Positions 7,639 through 16,169 of a stretch of 63,626 nt of DNA are shown here, piece by piece. Position 1 is the first letter of the stretch. Every line of letters begins with the position of its first letter. This stretch comes from Planctomycetaceae bacterium (lineage in GTDB: Bacteria; Planctomycetota; Planctomycetia; Pirellulales; Pirellulaceae), in NCBI GenBank assembly GCA_002709045.1, contig PAPJ01000054.1:1-63626 (forward strand). The letters are read 5' to 3'. The notes beneath the pieces are model-generated. The model saw only the letters and a list, made by a program, of their open reading frames with translations, was not told where the DNA came from and ran no database searches. Made by a program: the position numbers and the translations under genes.

Positions 7639-9432
7639 TTAAGCATCACCAACCAGTCGGGCACGCGTTGCTTTGAGATCTGAACCGTCCGGTGTTTCAT
7701 CGCTGTCGATATCATACCAGCTATCTTCGAATTTAATGTAACCACCGTCACCACCAGCACCATTCTGAATAGCAACATTAGTGGTCAAGGCAATCACAGC
7801 GTCACTCAAAGCAACTTTCGGACTACATCGCGGTTGATTCTCAGGGCTTGCATTTCGAATACAGTAAGCCCAGTGTTCAATTTCCTCGGTATAGCCTCGA
7901 CTAACAGGACCACTTGCCTGAGCCGCCTGAGCAACCGGAGAATAATCACCGCTAGCCTGTGTATCCATTGTCGGTCCGGCTTTGCTTTCCTTCACACCAA
8001 CTTTAGTTGTTGTGCTTGAACCTTTATAAAGCATTACCTCTTTCTCTCGCTCGAGAATAAGAGTCCCCTTAGTTCCCATAACAACTTCTCCGTAACCTCC
8101 ATATCCATTTCCATTAATGGATGAGTAAGTTACCACAATCTTTTTATTGTCATCATTGACATACCCAGGAACGGCGGATTTCCCAACACCGGTACCCGGA
8201 TCAGCGTAGCCGACATCAAATGCATCTTCATAACCCGGTGCAGGAAATTCAATCGTACAGTAGACATGATCCTCAACCTCTCGGTCTTCACCAAAAATGT
8301 GGCGACCACCAACAGCATGCACGCTCAGCGGCTGAGCTTTTTTACCATCCTGTCGAAGAGCGCTGCAAAAGATACCGGCAGCATCCATTTGATGGCTTCC
8401 CAATTCAGCCATCAAACCGCCACCGGTACGTTTCCATAATCGCCAACGGCAAAGTTCCTCAAGTGCTGAACGCTGATGCCCGGCAGGTAACTCAAAATCC
8501 TGAAAGCCGTGCTGAAGGGCTCGTTCCCGAACTGCATTCTTATCGCTATCCCAGGCGATGTACTGAGCTAGCTTGCCCTCAAGTAATTCTTTAGCAACCG
8601 GATCTTTTTCTGCTTTGACCTGACGGTCAAGTGACTTAATACCAGAAGCAATCTTATCAAAGCGTTCACCTCCGCCAACCGGAATCTCGCCACCAGGTAT
8701 TGGCATCTGCCAGCTATCGCGTCCTGGTAAATTGCCCCGGTGCCACTGAGCACGAATATGATGCAATTCGCCCAGCACACCCCATTTAATAAGATTGACA
8801 GCGTTATCGTACAGCACACTGTAATGACGCTGATGTCCGGTAGCTAGATAGAGATTCTTTTCTTTGGCAATACGTCCCATCAGCTTACATTCAGCAACCG
8901 TCTTGGCCATCAGTTTCTCAGTGAGAACGTGTTTTCCTGCAAGCATCGCATCGATCGCAACTTTGGCATGCAGGTGTAACGGCACCGCAATGATCACGGC
9001 TTCAATTTCGGGATCTGCCAGCAATTCGGCATAACCGTCTTTATAGACTTTGACATGCTGACGTGCTTCTGCTTCCGTCTTCCAGTTGTATTTACGCATC
9101 AAGCCGGGGCGAGCTGCCATGGCAGCCGGACTGGCATAATCGCCGTGGAATGCGCGATGGACATTGTATTCACGCAGATCGCTAATGGCAACCACTTGGC
9201 AGTAAGCCGGGTTTAATGCCCCAATCAGCACACTTCCTTCATCCCCCGTTCCAATAACACCAATTCGAACAGGATCATCAACCGTGGAGTAACCAAAGTA
9301 GGCGGCTCCTAAACCACCTCCGGAAACCAGTCCTCCGGCAGTCACCGACTTTAGAAAGTCCCGGCGTCTAACACCAATGGCATCAAAATAATTACCACGT
9401 CCTACTTCCTTTTCTTCGGGAGTCAGGTTCAT
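7639..9432 (-). CDS. Tat-exported Gfo/Idh/MocA family oxidoreductase
   Basis: The 597-residue product begins with a Tat-type signal near residues 22-50 (RRRDFLKSVTAGGL, then a Gly/Ala-rich core). The Rossmann nucleotide-binding domain follows (VRIGVIGTGDEG, with GTGDEG replacing GxGxxG), then AVIIAVPLHLHAKVAIDAMLAGKHVLTEKLMAKT, where EKL stands at the EKP-type catalytic Lys motif. It is longer than the usual 350-450 residues because of inserts typical of planctomycete paralogues. It probably oxidises or epimerises a sugar derivative using NAD(P)(H), folded with cofactor before export. AAGGAACG precedes the ATG. The DoxX-like gene lies just upstream on the same strand (34 nt), suggesting an operon. 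Confidence 0.88.
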   Translation of the reverse strand: MNLTPEEKEVGRGNYFDAIGVRRRDFLKSVTAGGLVSGGGLGAAYFGYSTVDDPVRIGVIGTGDEGSVLIGALNPAYCQVVAISDLREYNVHRAFHGDYASPAAMAARPGLMRKYNWKTEAEARQHVKVYKDGYAELLADPEIEAVIIAVPLHLHAKVAIDAMLAGKHVLTEKLMAKTVAECKLMGRIAKEKNLYLATGHQRHYSVLYDNAVNLIKWGVLGELHHIRAQWHRGNLPGRDSWQMPIPGGEIPVGGGERFDKIASGIKSLDRQVKAEKDPVAKELLEGKLAQYIAWDSDKNAVRERALQHGFQDFELPAGHQRSALEELCRWRLWKRTGGGLMAELGSHQMDAAGIFCSALRQDGKKAQPLSVHAVGGRHIFGEDREVEDHVYCTIEFPAPGYEDAFDVGYADPGTGVGKSAVPGYVNDDNKKIVVTYSSINGNGYGGYGEVVMGTKGTLILEREKEVMLYKGSSTTTKVGVKESKAGPTMDTQASGDYSPVAQAAQASGPVSRGYTEEIEHWAYCIRNASPENQPRCSPKVALSDAVIALTTNVAIQNGAGGDGGYIKFEDSWYDIDSDETPDGSDLKATRARLVGDA

Positions 9433-9466
9433 AGCATACGTTCCTTTTTATTTATTCTTCAGCAGA

Positions 9467-10393
9467 CTACTCGGATTTTCCGCAGCAGCGTTTGCAATAG
9501 TGACTGATAATTGAATCAACTGATAGGTATTTACCTCCGCCGGCAAATGCGATAACCAACAGGGCGAACATTTCTATCGATTGGTAATAAACAGGCTGAG
9601 CTCCGGCGACTCCCGGAAATTGCGTAAGGCAAACCGAAAACAGAAATCCTGCTGTCGCAATGGCAGCAACGGGAGTGCAAAAACCAATGAGCAAGGCTAA
9701 TCCACACAGCAAATCAAACCAGGGAATAAACTTATCAATCTGAGAAGATGAAATGGCGGGACCATTTAATTCTCCTAATTCAAGTACGGCACCAGAACCA
9801 AAACTGTTCAAGTCCCTTTCAACACCTTCCCAAATCAAATTAATGGATTTAAGGTAGCCTGCCCGAGTCGATTTTAACTCGCCCTCCAACTTGGCTCCCT
9901 GACCTTGAAGGCTTTCAACCCCTGTCATATCCGCTCGAACTAACTGTTCTTCACGTCGTTCCATCTGACGAAAAAACTCGATCATATCTTCATGATTACT
10001 CTTAAAGAACGCATCCAGCTGCGCTGACCGCAATTTCAATTGTTCTGTGGCTTTCTTCTTCAAATTGGCATTGTAGCCATGGAATGAGACAACATCGTTT
10101 AAGTAATCAGTCCAGAATTTCTTGACCGGCTTCGTGTCATAGCTCGGTTCACTCCAACCTGCGTTCGGATCCGAAGAGACATAGCAAAGACGAGTCTTAC
10201 CATCCGCATCCCAAAGCATCCCCTTAAAAGAATCTGCTAATGGACCTTTGGCAGTCGATAGAAATCCAACAGATGAAAAACCATACTGTATTTTGGATGA
10301 ACCTTCTTTATAGAAGTGCCACCCCAAGGCAAGACGCAGGCAGACTAAAGCAATAATCGCTATCGTCCCCAGTTGTTTTGTTGAAGCACTCAG
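9467..10393 (-). CDS. DoxX-like membrane protein, probable non-AUG (CTG) start
   Basis: The C-terminal half carries a DoxX-type hydrophobic bundle (residues ~205-300 of the long form: FIPWFDLLCGLALLIGF, TAGFLFSVCLT, SIEMFALLVIAF). The N-terminal conserved segment reads LGTIAIIALVCLRLALGWHF. No ATG, GTG or TTG lies upstream of that segment: the frame stays open back to a TAG with only CTG candidates. One CTG (10393-10391) sits 4 nt after AGGAGGAG (10398-10405), which is why I start there (308 residues). The alternative TTG at 10327 would delete the first membrane helix. A soluble region between the helices (about residues 50-205) is predicted coiled coil or helical. The family is linked to membrane redox functions. 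It precedes the Gfo/Idh/MocA gene. Confidence 0.75.
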   Translation of the reverse strand: MSASTKQLGTIAIIALVCLRLALGWHFYKEGSSKIQYGFSSVGFLSTAKGPLADSFKGMLWDADGKTRLCYVSSDPNAGWSEPSYDTKPVKKFWTDYLNDVVSFHGYNANLKKKATEQLKLRSAQLDAFFKSNHEDMIEFFRQMERREEQLVRADMTGVESLQGQGAKLEGELKSTRAGYLKSINLIWEGVERDLNSFGSGAVLELGELNGPAISSSQIDKFIPWFDLLCGLALLIGFCTPVAAIATAGFLFSVCLTQFPGVAGAQPVYYQSIEMFALLVIAFAGGGKYLSVDSIISHYCKRCCGKSE

Positions 10394-10615
10394 TGGTCTC
10401 CTCCTCGTTCTTTTTCGTAAACCAATACGGGTACTGCCCGGCTAGTGTCATCGCAAAAAACTCTAACTCTTATTATCCTAGAAAAGAGGCATTTAGCCAA
10501 CAGGCCTAACTCCATATCGGCTGTGTCGGCCGACGATTTATACAATATTTCCAAGTCAATCAAACAGGATGACAAATTTGTCATTACCTGCCGCACCTTA
10601 ATCCAAGTAAAACAG

Positions 10616-11593
10616 ATGAAAAAACGAGTCGTACTCTGCTTTCCCGTTACTAATGAACAAGTCGCCGAATTGGATGCCTGCAGTGATGATATTGAAGTCG
10701 TCAATGCAGGCCAAGCTGGTATTGCAGATGAAATCCTCAATGCTGATATTTTCGTAGGTCACGCTAAAGTACCAATGCCGTGGCAAGAAGTCGTACGTCA
10801 GGGTCGGCTAAAATGGATTCAATCCTCGGCAGCAGGACTCGATCATTGTTTGAAACCAGAGGTTATCGAATCAGAAATTATCGTCTCAAGTGTATCCGGA
10901 TTATTTGCCAATCAGGTTGCAGAACAGACAATGGCTTTACTCTTTGGCATTTACCGCAGTGCGCTTACTTTTTTTCGCGCCTATGAAAAGAGGGAGTTTG
11001 TCCGCAGACCAACTATGGATTTTCACGGACAAACGGTGGGAATCATTGGCTTTGGAGGCAATGGACGACGTATTGCAGAAGTGCTTGCACCATGGGGCAA
11101 CCGAATTCTTGCAACCGATAAATATCCCTGGGATAAACCCGAATACGTGGAAAAATTGGTGGGTGCGGACAGACTTAATGAGATTCTCCCAGAGATCGAC
11201 TGTATGATTCTGTGTGTCCCGCTCAACGATGAAACCCAGGGAATGATTCAACGGGATATACTCACCAGAATGAAACCGGGCAGTATCATTATTAATGTGT
11301 CCAGAGGACCTGTTATCAATGAGTCTGATCTGATCGACGCGCTACATTCCGGACATCTCGCAGGGGCTGGTCTGGATGTGGTTGAAGTGGAACCTTTACA
11401 TCCCACAAGCCCTTTATGGACGATGGACAATGTCATCATCAGTCCTCATGTTGGCGCGCAGTCTAAATATCGCGTGCCGGACACGATCCGTTTTACCGGA
11501 CAAAATATTCAGCGTTATCTCCGTGGCGAAGAACCTTTAAATGTGGTTGATAAGAACCTGGGTTATCCCGAGAGGAAAAAACCATGCGTTTAA
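10616..11593 (+). CDS. D-2-hydroxyacid dehydrogenase (NAD-binding)
   Basis: ATG 10616 is chosen because the family N-terminus starts here (KKRVVLCFPVT). The frame continues upstream but reads as non-conserved sequence overlapping the divergent promoter region. The protein has 325 residues. The NAD-binding Rossmann motif is VGIIGFGGNGRRIAEVL. The catalytic Arg is in NVSRGPVI, the catalytic Glu in LDVVEVEPL and the catalytic His in ISPHVGA, matching the Arg/Glu/His set of the phosphoglycerate-dehydrogenase-like family. The reaction is reversible reduction of a 2-keto acid, with no substrate assigned. The protein kinase gene follows on the same strand. Confidence 0.88.
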   Translation: MKKRVVLCFPVTNEQVAELDACSDDIEVVNAGQAGIADEILNADIFVGHAKVPMPWQEVVRQGRLKWIQSSAAGLDHCLKPEVIESEIIVSSVSGLFANQVAEQTMALLFGIYRSALTFFRAYEKREFVRRPTMDFHGQTVGIIGFGGNGRRIAEVLAPWGNRILATDKYPWDKPEYVEKLVGADRLNEILPEIDCMILCVPLNDETQGMIQRDILTRMKPGSIIINVSRGPVINESDLIDALHSGHLAGAGLDVVEVEPLHPTSPLWTMDNVIISPHVGAQSKYRVPDTIRFTGQNIQRYLRGEEPLNVVDKNLGYPERKKPCV

Positions 11594-11717
11594 CACTGTA
11601 ATTATTCCGTGAATAGCCTTGCCGGAATTACTAAAAACCGCAACCATTAGTCGTAAGCTGGGGTTACTCAATCAAACCTGCTTAGTATGGAATTTTTCTG
11701 ACGATCAATTTAATCCA

Positions 11718-12899
11718 ATGAACAAACCTCAATTCAATGACGCGGAAGCAATGGAGCGGTTAACCGTTACGATTACGCAGGCGACTGAAGATCAAACGGT
11801 TACCTTTGCGCTTGGCCCTCAACCTTCGCTCCAATCCGACGACGAACTGGTCGAACAATACCAAAGTTTTCTTGGCGACCAGCGACTAAGCTGGACCACA
11901 CATCATCATCTAACTCGCTTACTTGGAGCCGGCGGGCAGGGGAAAGTCTATCTTTCTGAACGTCGCGGCGCGGACGATTTTACGGTGCCCGTCGCAGTGA
12001 AGATATTCTCGCCGGAACGCTTTACCAACGAAGCCAGTTATGTCGAAACGATGAAACGCCATGCCGGTGTGGCAATGCAAATTGCCCAGATTCAACATGA
12101 CAATCTGCTGGACGTGCATAATTTCATTGATCGCAATCGTATTCGCATGCTTGTTATGGAGTGGATTGACGGACTTGATCTGAGAATGCTTCTCAGCAAA
12201 GATCGAATGCTCCGTCTGAAAAATCAGGTTTCAGATAAACGCTGGAATCGCATCAATGATCACATTGTGACCACAACCAAAGACCAACCTAGATTCCGTT
12301 CCGGAGCTGCTGTCGCGATCATCCGAGAATGCCTCAGTGCGCTTGAATCCCTACATCGTCACGGAATTGTCCATGGGGATATCAAACCCGGAAACATCAT
12401 GATTAAACGAAGTGGAGCTTCCAAGATCATCGACATCGGTTCAGCGTTCTCAATGGATTCACCTCCGCCTCAACGAACATGCACCCCGGCCTATGCGGCA
12501 CCGGAAGTCCTCCGAGGTGAAATCGCCTCTTCACTAAGCGATTTAGCGAGTCTGGGATACGTATTGATTGAGCTTATTTCTGGCCGAAATCCGTTTGCCG
12601 GAAAACGCACATATGAGGAAATGGTACAGGCTAAACAAGAACTACCAGATCAACTCGAGAAAATGCTTCCGGAGAAACTCGGCAACAAAGAATTTCTGAT
12701 CAATTTCTGTCGTAAATTGATTGCCGTCAATCCTGAAGACAGGTTCCCTAATGCTGCTGAGGCTCATATCAATCAGCAGGGAGCGGCTGACTACCATCGC
12801 CAGCTGATTTTGGATAATGCCAGTGAGAACATTGAGTACGAGCATGAAATCGGGCTGTGGCTGGAAGAAGTCATGCAGGGTGACGAAAAAACGGCATAA
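11718..12899 (+). CDS. Ser/Thr protein kinase (Hanks-type), soluble, atypical HGD and DIG motifs
   Basis: ATG 11718 gives 393 residues; a TTG at 11619 would add 33 residues with no family match. After ~65 N-terminal residues comes the kinase domain: Gly loop LLGAGGQGKVYL, Lys in VAVKIF, catalytic loop HGIVHGDIKPGNIM, Mg-binding IIDIGSAF and APEVL. The usual HRD is HGD and DFG is DIG, but the catalytic and metal-binding Asp residues and the loop Lys and Asn are kept, so it is probably active. Lack of the HRD Arg suggests no need for activation-loop phosphorylation. A ~30-residue basic insert sits before the catalytic loop (LKNQVSDKRWNRIND). There is no transmembrane segment or sensor domain, unlike many bacterial kinases. 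Confidence 0.88.
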   Translation: MNKPQFNDAEAMERLTVTITQATEDQTVTFALGPQPSLQSDDELVEQYQSFLGDQRLSWTTHHHLTRLLGAGGQGKVYLSERRGADDFTVPVAVKIFSPERFTNEASYVETMKRHAGVAMQIAQIQHDNLLDVHNFIDRNRIRMLVMEWIDGLDLRMLLSKDRMLRLKNQVSDKRWNRINDHIVTTTKDQPRFRSGAAVAIIRECLSALESLHRHGIVHGDIKPGNIMIKRSGASKIIDIGSAFSMDSPPPQRTCTPAYAAPEVLRGEIASSLSDLASLGYVLIELISGRNPFAGKRTYEEMVQAKQELPDQLEKMLPEKLGNKEFLINFCRKLIAVNPEDRFPNAAEAHINQQGAADYHRQLILDNASENIEYEHEIGLWLEEVMQGDEKTA

Positions 12900-12928
12900 G
12901 CAAATGGAAATAATCGGGGTGACCGACT

Positions 12929-13627
12929 TTATTGGTCGTGGCGACGGTACAGAGACACTAACTCAGTTAATGTGCTGCCCCGCTTAAATTTTCGCCGCAG
13001 GACCCAGTTACAAATTGTCTGACGAATAACGCCATTTTGCTGCCATCTCCTAGCGTTAATTTCTATACTTGCCGGTAACAGGATTGGACGAATGTTTTCC
13101 ATTTTCATCCATTGCGCCAGCAAGACATCCTCCATAAATGGTACGGCTGGAAATCCTCCCAACCGTCGATACAAAGACAATGACAAACAAATTCCTTGAT
13201 CGCCGTAGGGCCGCTTCAACCATCGCACACGTAAGGCATTGCCCCATTCCAGTAAACGGTACTTCATCCCCTTGGCCAGGATAATCTGTTGATAACAGGC
13301 ATAGACCTCCGCTTGGGAATTGGCAAGATCGCAAAGAGCAGCCAGCGCTTCCACTGACAAAAGACAATCGGCATGCAGGAAACAGAGCAGGGGGTTCGTA
13401 GCTGCTTCGGCACCTGCATGTTGCTGAACCCCTCGTCCCGGTTCTGACATCACAACCTTTGCACCCGACTGCAGAGCAATTCCCGTACTTTCGTCCACAC
13501 TGCCGCCATCAACAACAATGACCCGAGACGCTCCGGAACTGAATGCAGATTCAATACAGGCTCTAAGATTTCCAGCTTCATTAATCACTGGAATAATAAC
13601 CGTGACATCATTAGGCGAAAAGGACAT
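12929..13627 (-). CDS. Family 2 glycosyltransferase (TIGR04283-like)
   Basis: The 232-residue GT-A enzyme opens VTVIIPVINEAGNL, followed by VIVVDGGSVDEST (nucleotide-sugar-binding Asp), GRGVQQHAGAEAA and LLCFLHADC (DxD-equivalent HAD). A later acceptor-region motif is YGDQGICLSL, with FMEDVLLAQWMK near the catalytic ED. This pattern matches the small TIGR04283 glycosyltransferases, whose acceptor is unknown. The gene begins 11 nt downstream of the sigma-54 activator stop on the same strand, so it is probably cotranscribed with it. Confidence 0.85.
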   Translation of the reverse strand: MSFSPNDVTVIIPVINEAGNLRACIESAFSSGASRVIVVDGGSVDESTGIALQSGAKVVMSEPGRGVQQHAGAEAATNPLLCFLHADCLLSVEALAALCDLANSQAEVYACYQQIILAKGMKYRLLEWGNALRVRWLKRPYGDQGICLSLSLYRRLGGFPAVPFMEDVLLAQWMKMENIRPILLPASIEINARRWQQNGVIRQTICNWVLRRKFKRGSTLTELVSLYRRHDQ

Positions 13628-13638
13628 GGTACCGAGCG

Positions 13639-15645
13639 TTAAGTACCTGGGCGTTGAATGTTATAACGCTTCAGTTTTCGATCCAGTGTTGATCGTTCAA
13701 TACCAAGAACGTTCGCCGTACGGCTCTTATTCCAGTCATGATAATCAAGCGTTCTTGAAATATGCAAACGCTCCATGTCTTCCAAACTGATCGGTTTGAA
13801 CGTATCGTGATTCGGTTGAATCTCTGACGTATCAGGGGTTGCCAGATTTGACATCGACAGATCAGAGGCTTCAATCTGTGTTGAGCGACATAAAACAACA
13901 GCCCGCTCAACCATATTCTTTAATTCACGAACGTTACCTGGCCAACGGTACTGCTGAAGTTGAGCAATCGCCCCATCACTGAATCCCGTGATCTTCCTGC
14001 CGGTTTCCTCGCGAAAACGATCAAGAAAAAAGTATGCCAGCAATTCAATATCTTCGGATCGTTTGCGCAGCGGCGGAACTAAAATCTCAACGACATTTAA
14101 ACGAAAATAAAGATCTCGGCGAAAGCGTCCTTCGGCAACCGCGACTTCCAGGTCGCGATTGGTTGCTGCGATAACACGTACATCAACTTCAATCGGCTGA
14201 TTGCCTCCAACCCGCTCAAATGAATGCCCTTCTAATACTCGCAGAAACTTTGCCTGCACATTCGGACTCATCTCACCTATTTCATCCAGCATGATCGTCC
14301 CGTGATCGGCAGCTTCAAATTTACCAACCTTTCGGTCCGTGGCGCCGGTAAAAGCTCCCTTTTCATGTCCAAACAGCTCACTTTCCAGAAGTGATTCAGA
14401 TAATGCCGCACAGTTCATGCAGACAAAAGGACCGTTACTACGAGGGCTAGAGTAATGCACTGCCCGGGCAATTAACTCCTTACCAACTCCACTTTCACCA
14501 CGAATCAGTACGGTCGCCCGACTTGGAGCAGCCTGAAGAATATCCTGCTTAACCTTTTCCAACGCCGGACTACTTCCGACAATTTCACTTTCGGCTTCCA
14601 ACTGACTACGCAATTGTTGAATTTCACTGCGTGACATCGACAGATCTTCAGCCAATTCCCGTTCGCGACTAAGGCTTCGCAGAGCAAGTCCGATAATATC
14701 TGATAAAGCTAACCCAAACTCGAGATCATCCGGAGTAAGTGAATTTTCTCCGTCGGTTGAATATGCATGAAGCAGGCCGACAATTCGATTGTCATAACGA
14801 ATGGGAGCACAGAGAATGCTTGTCGAGGCAATTTCTCCCTGGCTATCGCGACTGGCTATCTTACTGTCATCACCGATATCAGCGGCCAGAACTGCTTCAC
14901 CATCAGTCAGTACGGTCGATGCTAAATAGCTCGTTACACGATGGTACTTGGAAACGTTTTTTAAAACACCTGACTCTATAACCTTTAAGTCCACACCCGT
15001 TACTTTACCTTCAATATCATACGGAGCTAACAGAACTGCCGCTGCATGGGCTTGAGTACTACTGAAAATTCCTTCAAGTGCCGCTTTACCGATTTCCTGT
15101 TCACTACTGCAAGCGGCAATATTGAAGGCTAGACTACATAATTGCGCCACCGATTCTCCTATTCCGGAATCAGATTTTGTTTCGACCTGCCCTTTAAGAA
15201 GGTTTGTCTGACCTTGCCTATGCGTAATTGTGGCGACACTAATCGAATCGAGTATATTAGAGTCTTCCAGAAAATCATGCGTTTCGCCTCTTAAATGCTC
15301 TCGTAAAACCCCTGTATCAGCTTCAAAGTTATCGGGAAAGGCCGAAGCTAGTTCCTCAACAAATGAAAGCTGACAGTTTGCAATTCGAACCGTATCATTA
15401 ATTACTAGCTGATAATCCCCACTGATAGGCTGACCATTTACTAGTGTCCCGTTTCGACTCTCGAGATCTCGTAATACCCAATGCTCTTCACTAAAGAAAA
15501 CTTCGGCATGGAATCGACTTGCTCGATCATCAGCAATTGTGACTTTATTGGTCGAAGATCGGCCAATTGTTGCAGTTCTCCCAACCTCTAGACGTATCAC
15601 GTCCACCCACTTGGAACCTTCACGTATTACTAAATAAGCAAGCAT
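13639..15645 (-). CDS. Sigma-54-dependent transcriptional activator with FHA and GAF domains
   Basis: The 668-residue domain order is FHA (about 1-95: TIGRSSTNKVTIADDRASRFHAEV, SRNGTLVNG), GAF (about 165-325), AAA+ (about 370-610) and a C-terminal Fis-type helix-turn-helix (SRTANVLGIERSTLDRKLK). The AAA+ domain has Walker A GESGVGKE, the GAFTGA sigma-54 contact loop, Walker B IMLDEIGE and the R-finger region RFRRDLYFRLNVVEI, so it should activate RpoN holoenzyme. There is no response-regulator receiver. Input is likely phosphopeptide binding through FHA plus a ligand through GAF, making Hanks-type kinases, such as the one at 11.7 kb, plausible upstream partners (inference). Its target promoters are not evident here. 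Confidence 0.93.
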   Translation of the reverse strand: MLAYLVIREGSKWVDVIRLEVGRTATIGRSSTNKVTIADDRASRFHAEVFFSEEHWVLRDLESRNGTLVNGQPISGDYQLVINDTVRIANCQLSFVEELASAFPDNFEADTGVLREHLRGETHDFLEDSNILDSISVATITHRQGQTNLLKGQVETKSDSGIGESVAQLCSLAFNIAACSSEQEIGKAALEGIFSSTQAHAAAVLLAPYDIEGKVTGVDLKVIESGVLKNVSKYHRVTSYLASTVLTDGEAVLAADIGDDSKIASRDSQGEIASTSILCAPIRYDNRIVGLLHAYSTDGENSLTPDDLEFGLALSDIIGLALRSLSRERELAEDLSMSRSEIQQLRSQLEAESEIVGSSPALEKVKQDILQAAPSRATVLIRGESGVGKELIARAVHYSSPRSNGPFVCMNCAALSESLLESELFGHEKGAFTGATDRKVGKFEAADHGTIMLDEIGEMSPNVQAKFLRVLEGHSFERVGGNQPIEVDVRVIAATNRDLEVAVAEGRFRRDLYFRLNVVEILVPPLRKRSEDIELLAYFFLDRFREETGRKITGFSDGAIAQLQQYRWPGNVRELKNMVERAVVLCRSTQIEASDLSMSNLATPDTSEIQPNHDTFKPISLEDMERLHISRTLDYHDWNKSRTANVLGIERSTLDRKLKRYNIQRPGT

Positions 15646-16169
15646 ATAATCCCTACAATCCGCTCCATCCGGAGAAGCTCAAACTAATAATCAAAGTTTT
15701 TTAGCCAATTACAATCCAGCCTCATAGTGTATCAAAAATGAACAACTGTCTATATCTCAGACTGCATTTTCCTGATACAACTGACAAAATCCGCAGTATT
15801 ATTCACCAAAAACAAAATAGAAGGGCTGTTGATCGACGAATTCTGTTTGCCCTCCACTGATCTCTGCCAATAATAGAAGCTCAGGTTGTTAAGAAGGTCT
15901 GATTAGGCGAACTTTGATTGCAAATACCTGTAATTGCCTTTATTTTAAGACCACGATAAAGCCTTTGGTGGGATAGGGTAAAACGCCGAAGGTTAAAGCG
16001 ATAGACAGTTATTGCTTTTTTTTGAACAATAGCAGTTAGTCGTGTTTATCAATAGCAGCATCCCATCGGGATGCTGTCCAAACTCAACAGAGAAAACGGA
16101 CGTGCTACTTTAGTAGTACAGGTAGGTAGCCCACCGAGCTACGAGTTAATTGACTAAGGAGCTTTAACT
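15646..16169. other. Long intergenic region with structured leader of the DUF1598 gene
   Basis: This 524-nt gap between divergent genes has no open frame that looks coding. Its right third carries three consecutive hairpins. CAGCATCCC (16056-16064) pairs with GGGATGCTG (16068-16076), a perfect 9-bp stem with a 3-nt loop. GTGCTAC (16102-16108) pairs with GTAGTAC (16113-16119), 7 bp with one wobble. GTAGC (16126-16130) pairs with GCTAC (16138-16142). None has a T-run. A ribosome binding site (AAGGAG) precedes ATG 16170. I see no convincing -10/-35 pair. Confidence 0.5.
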
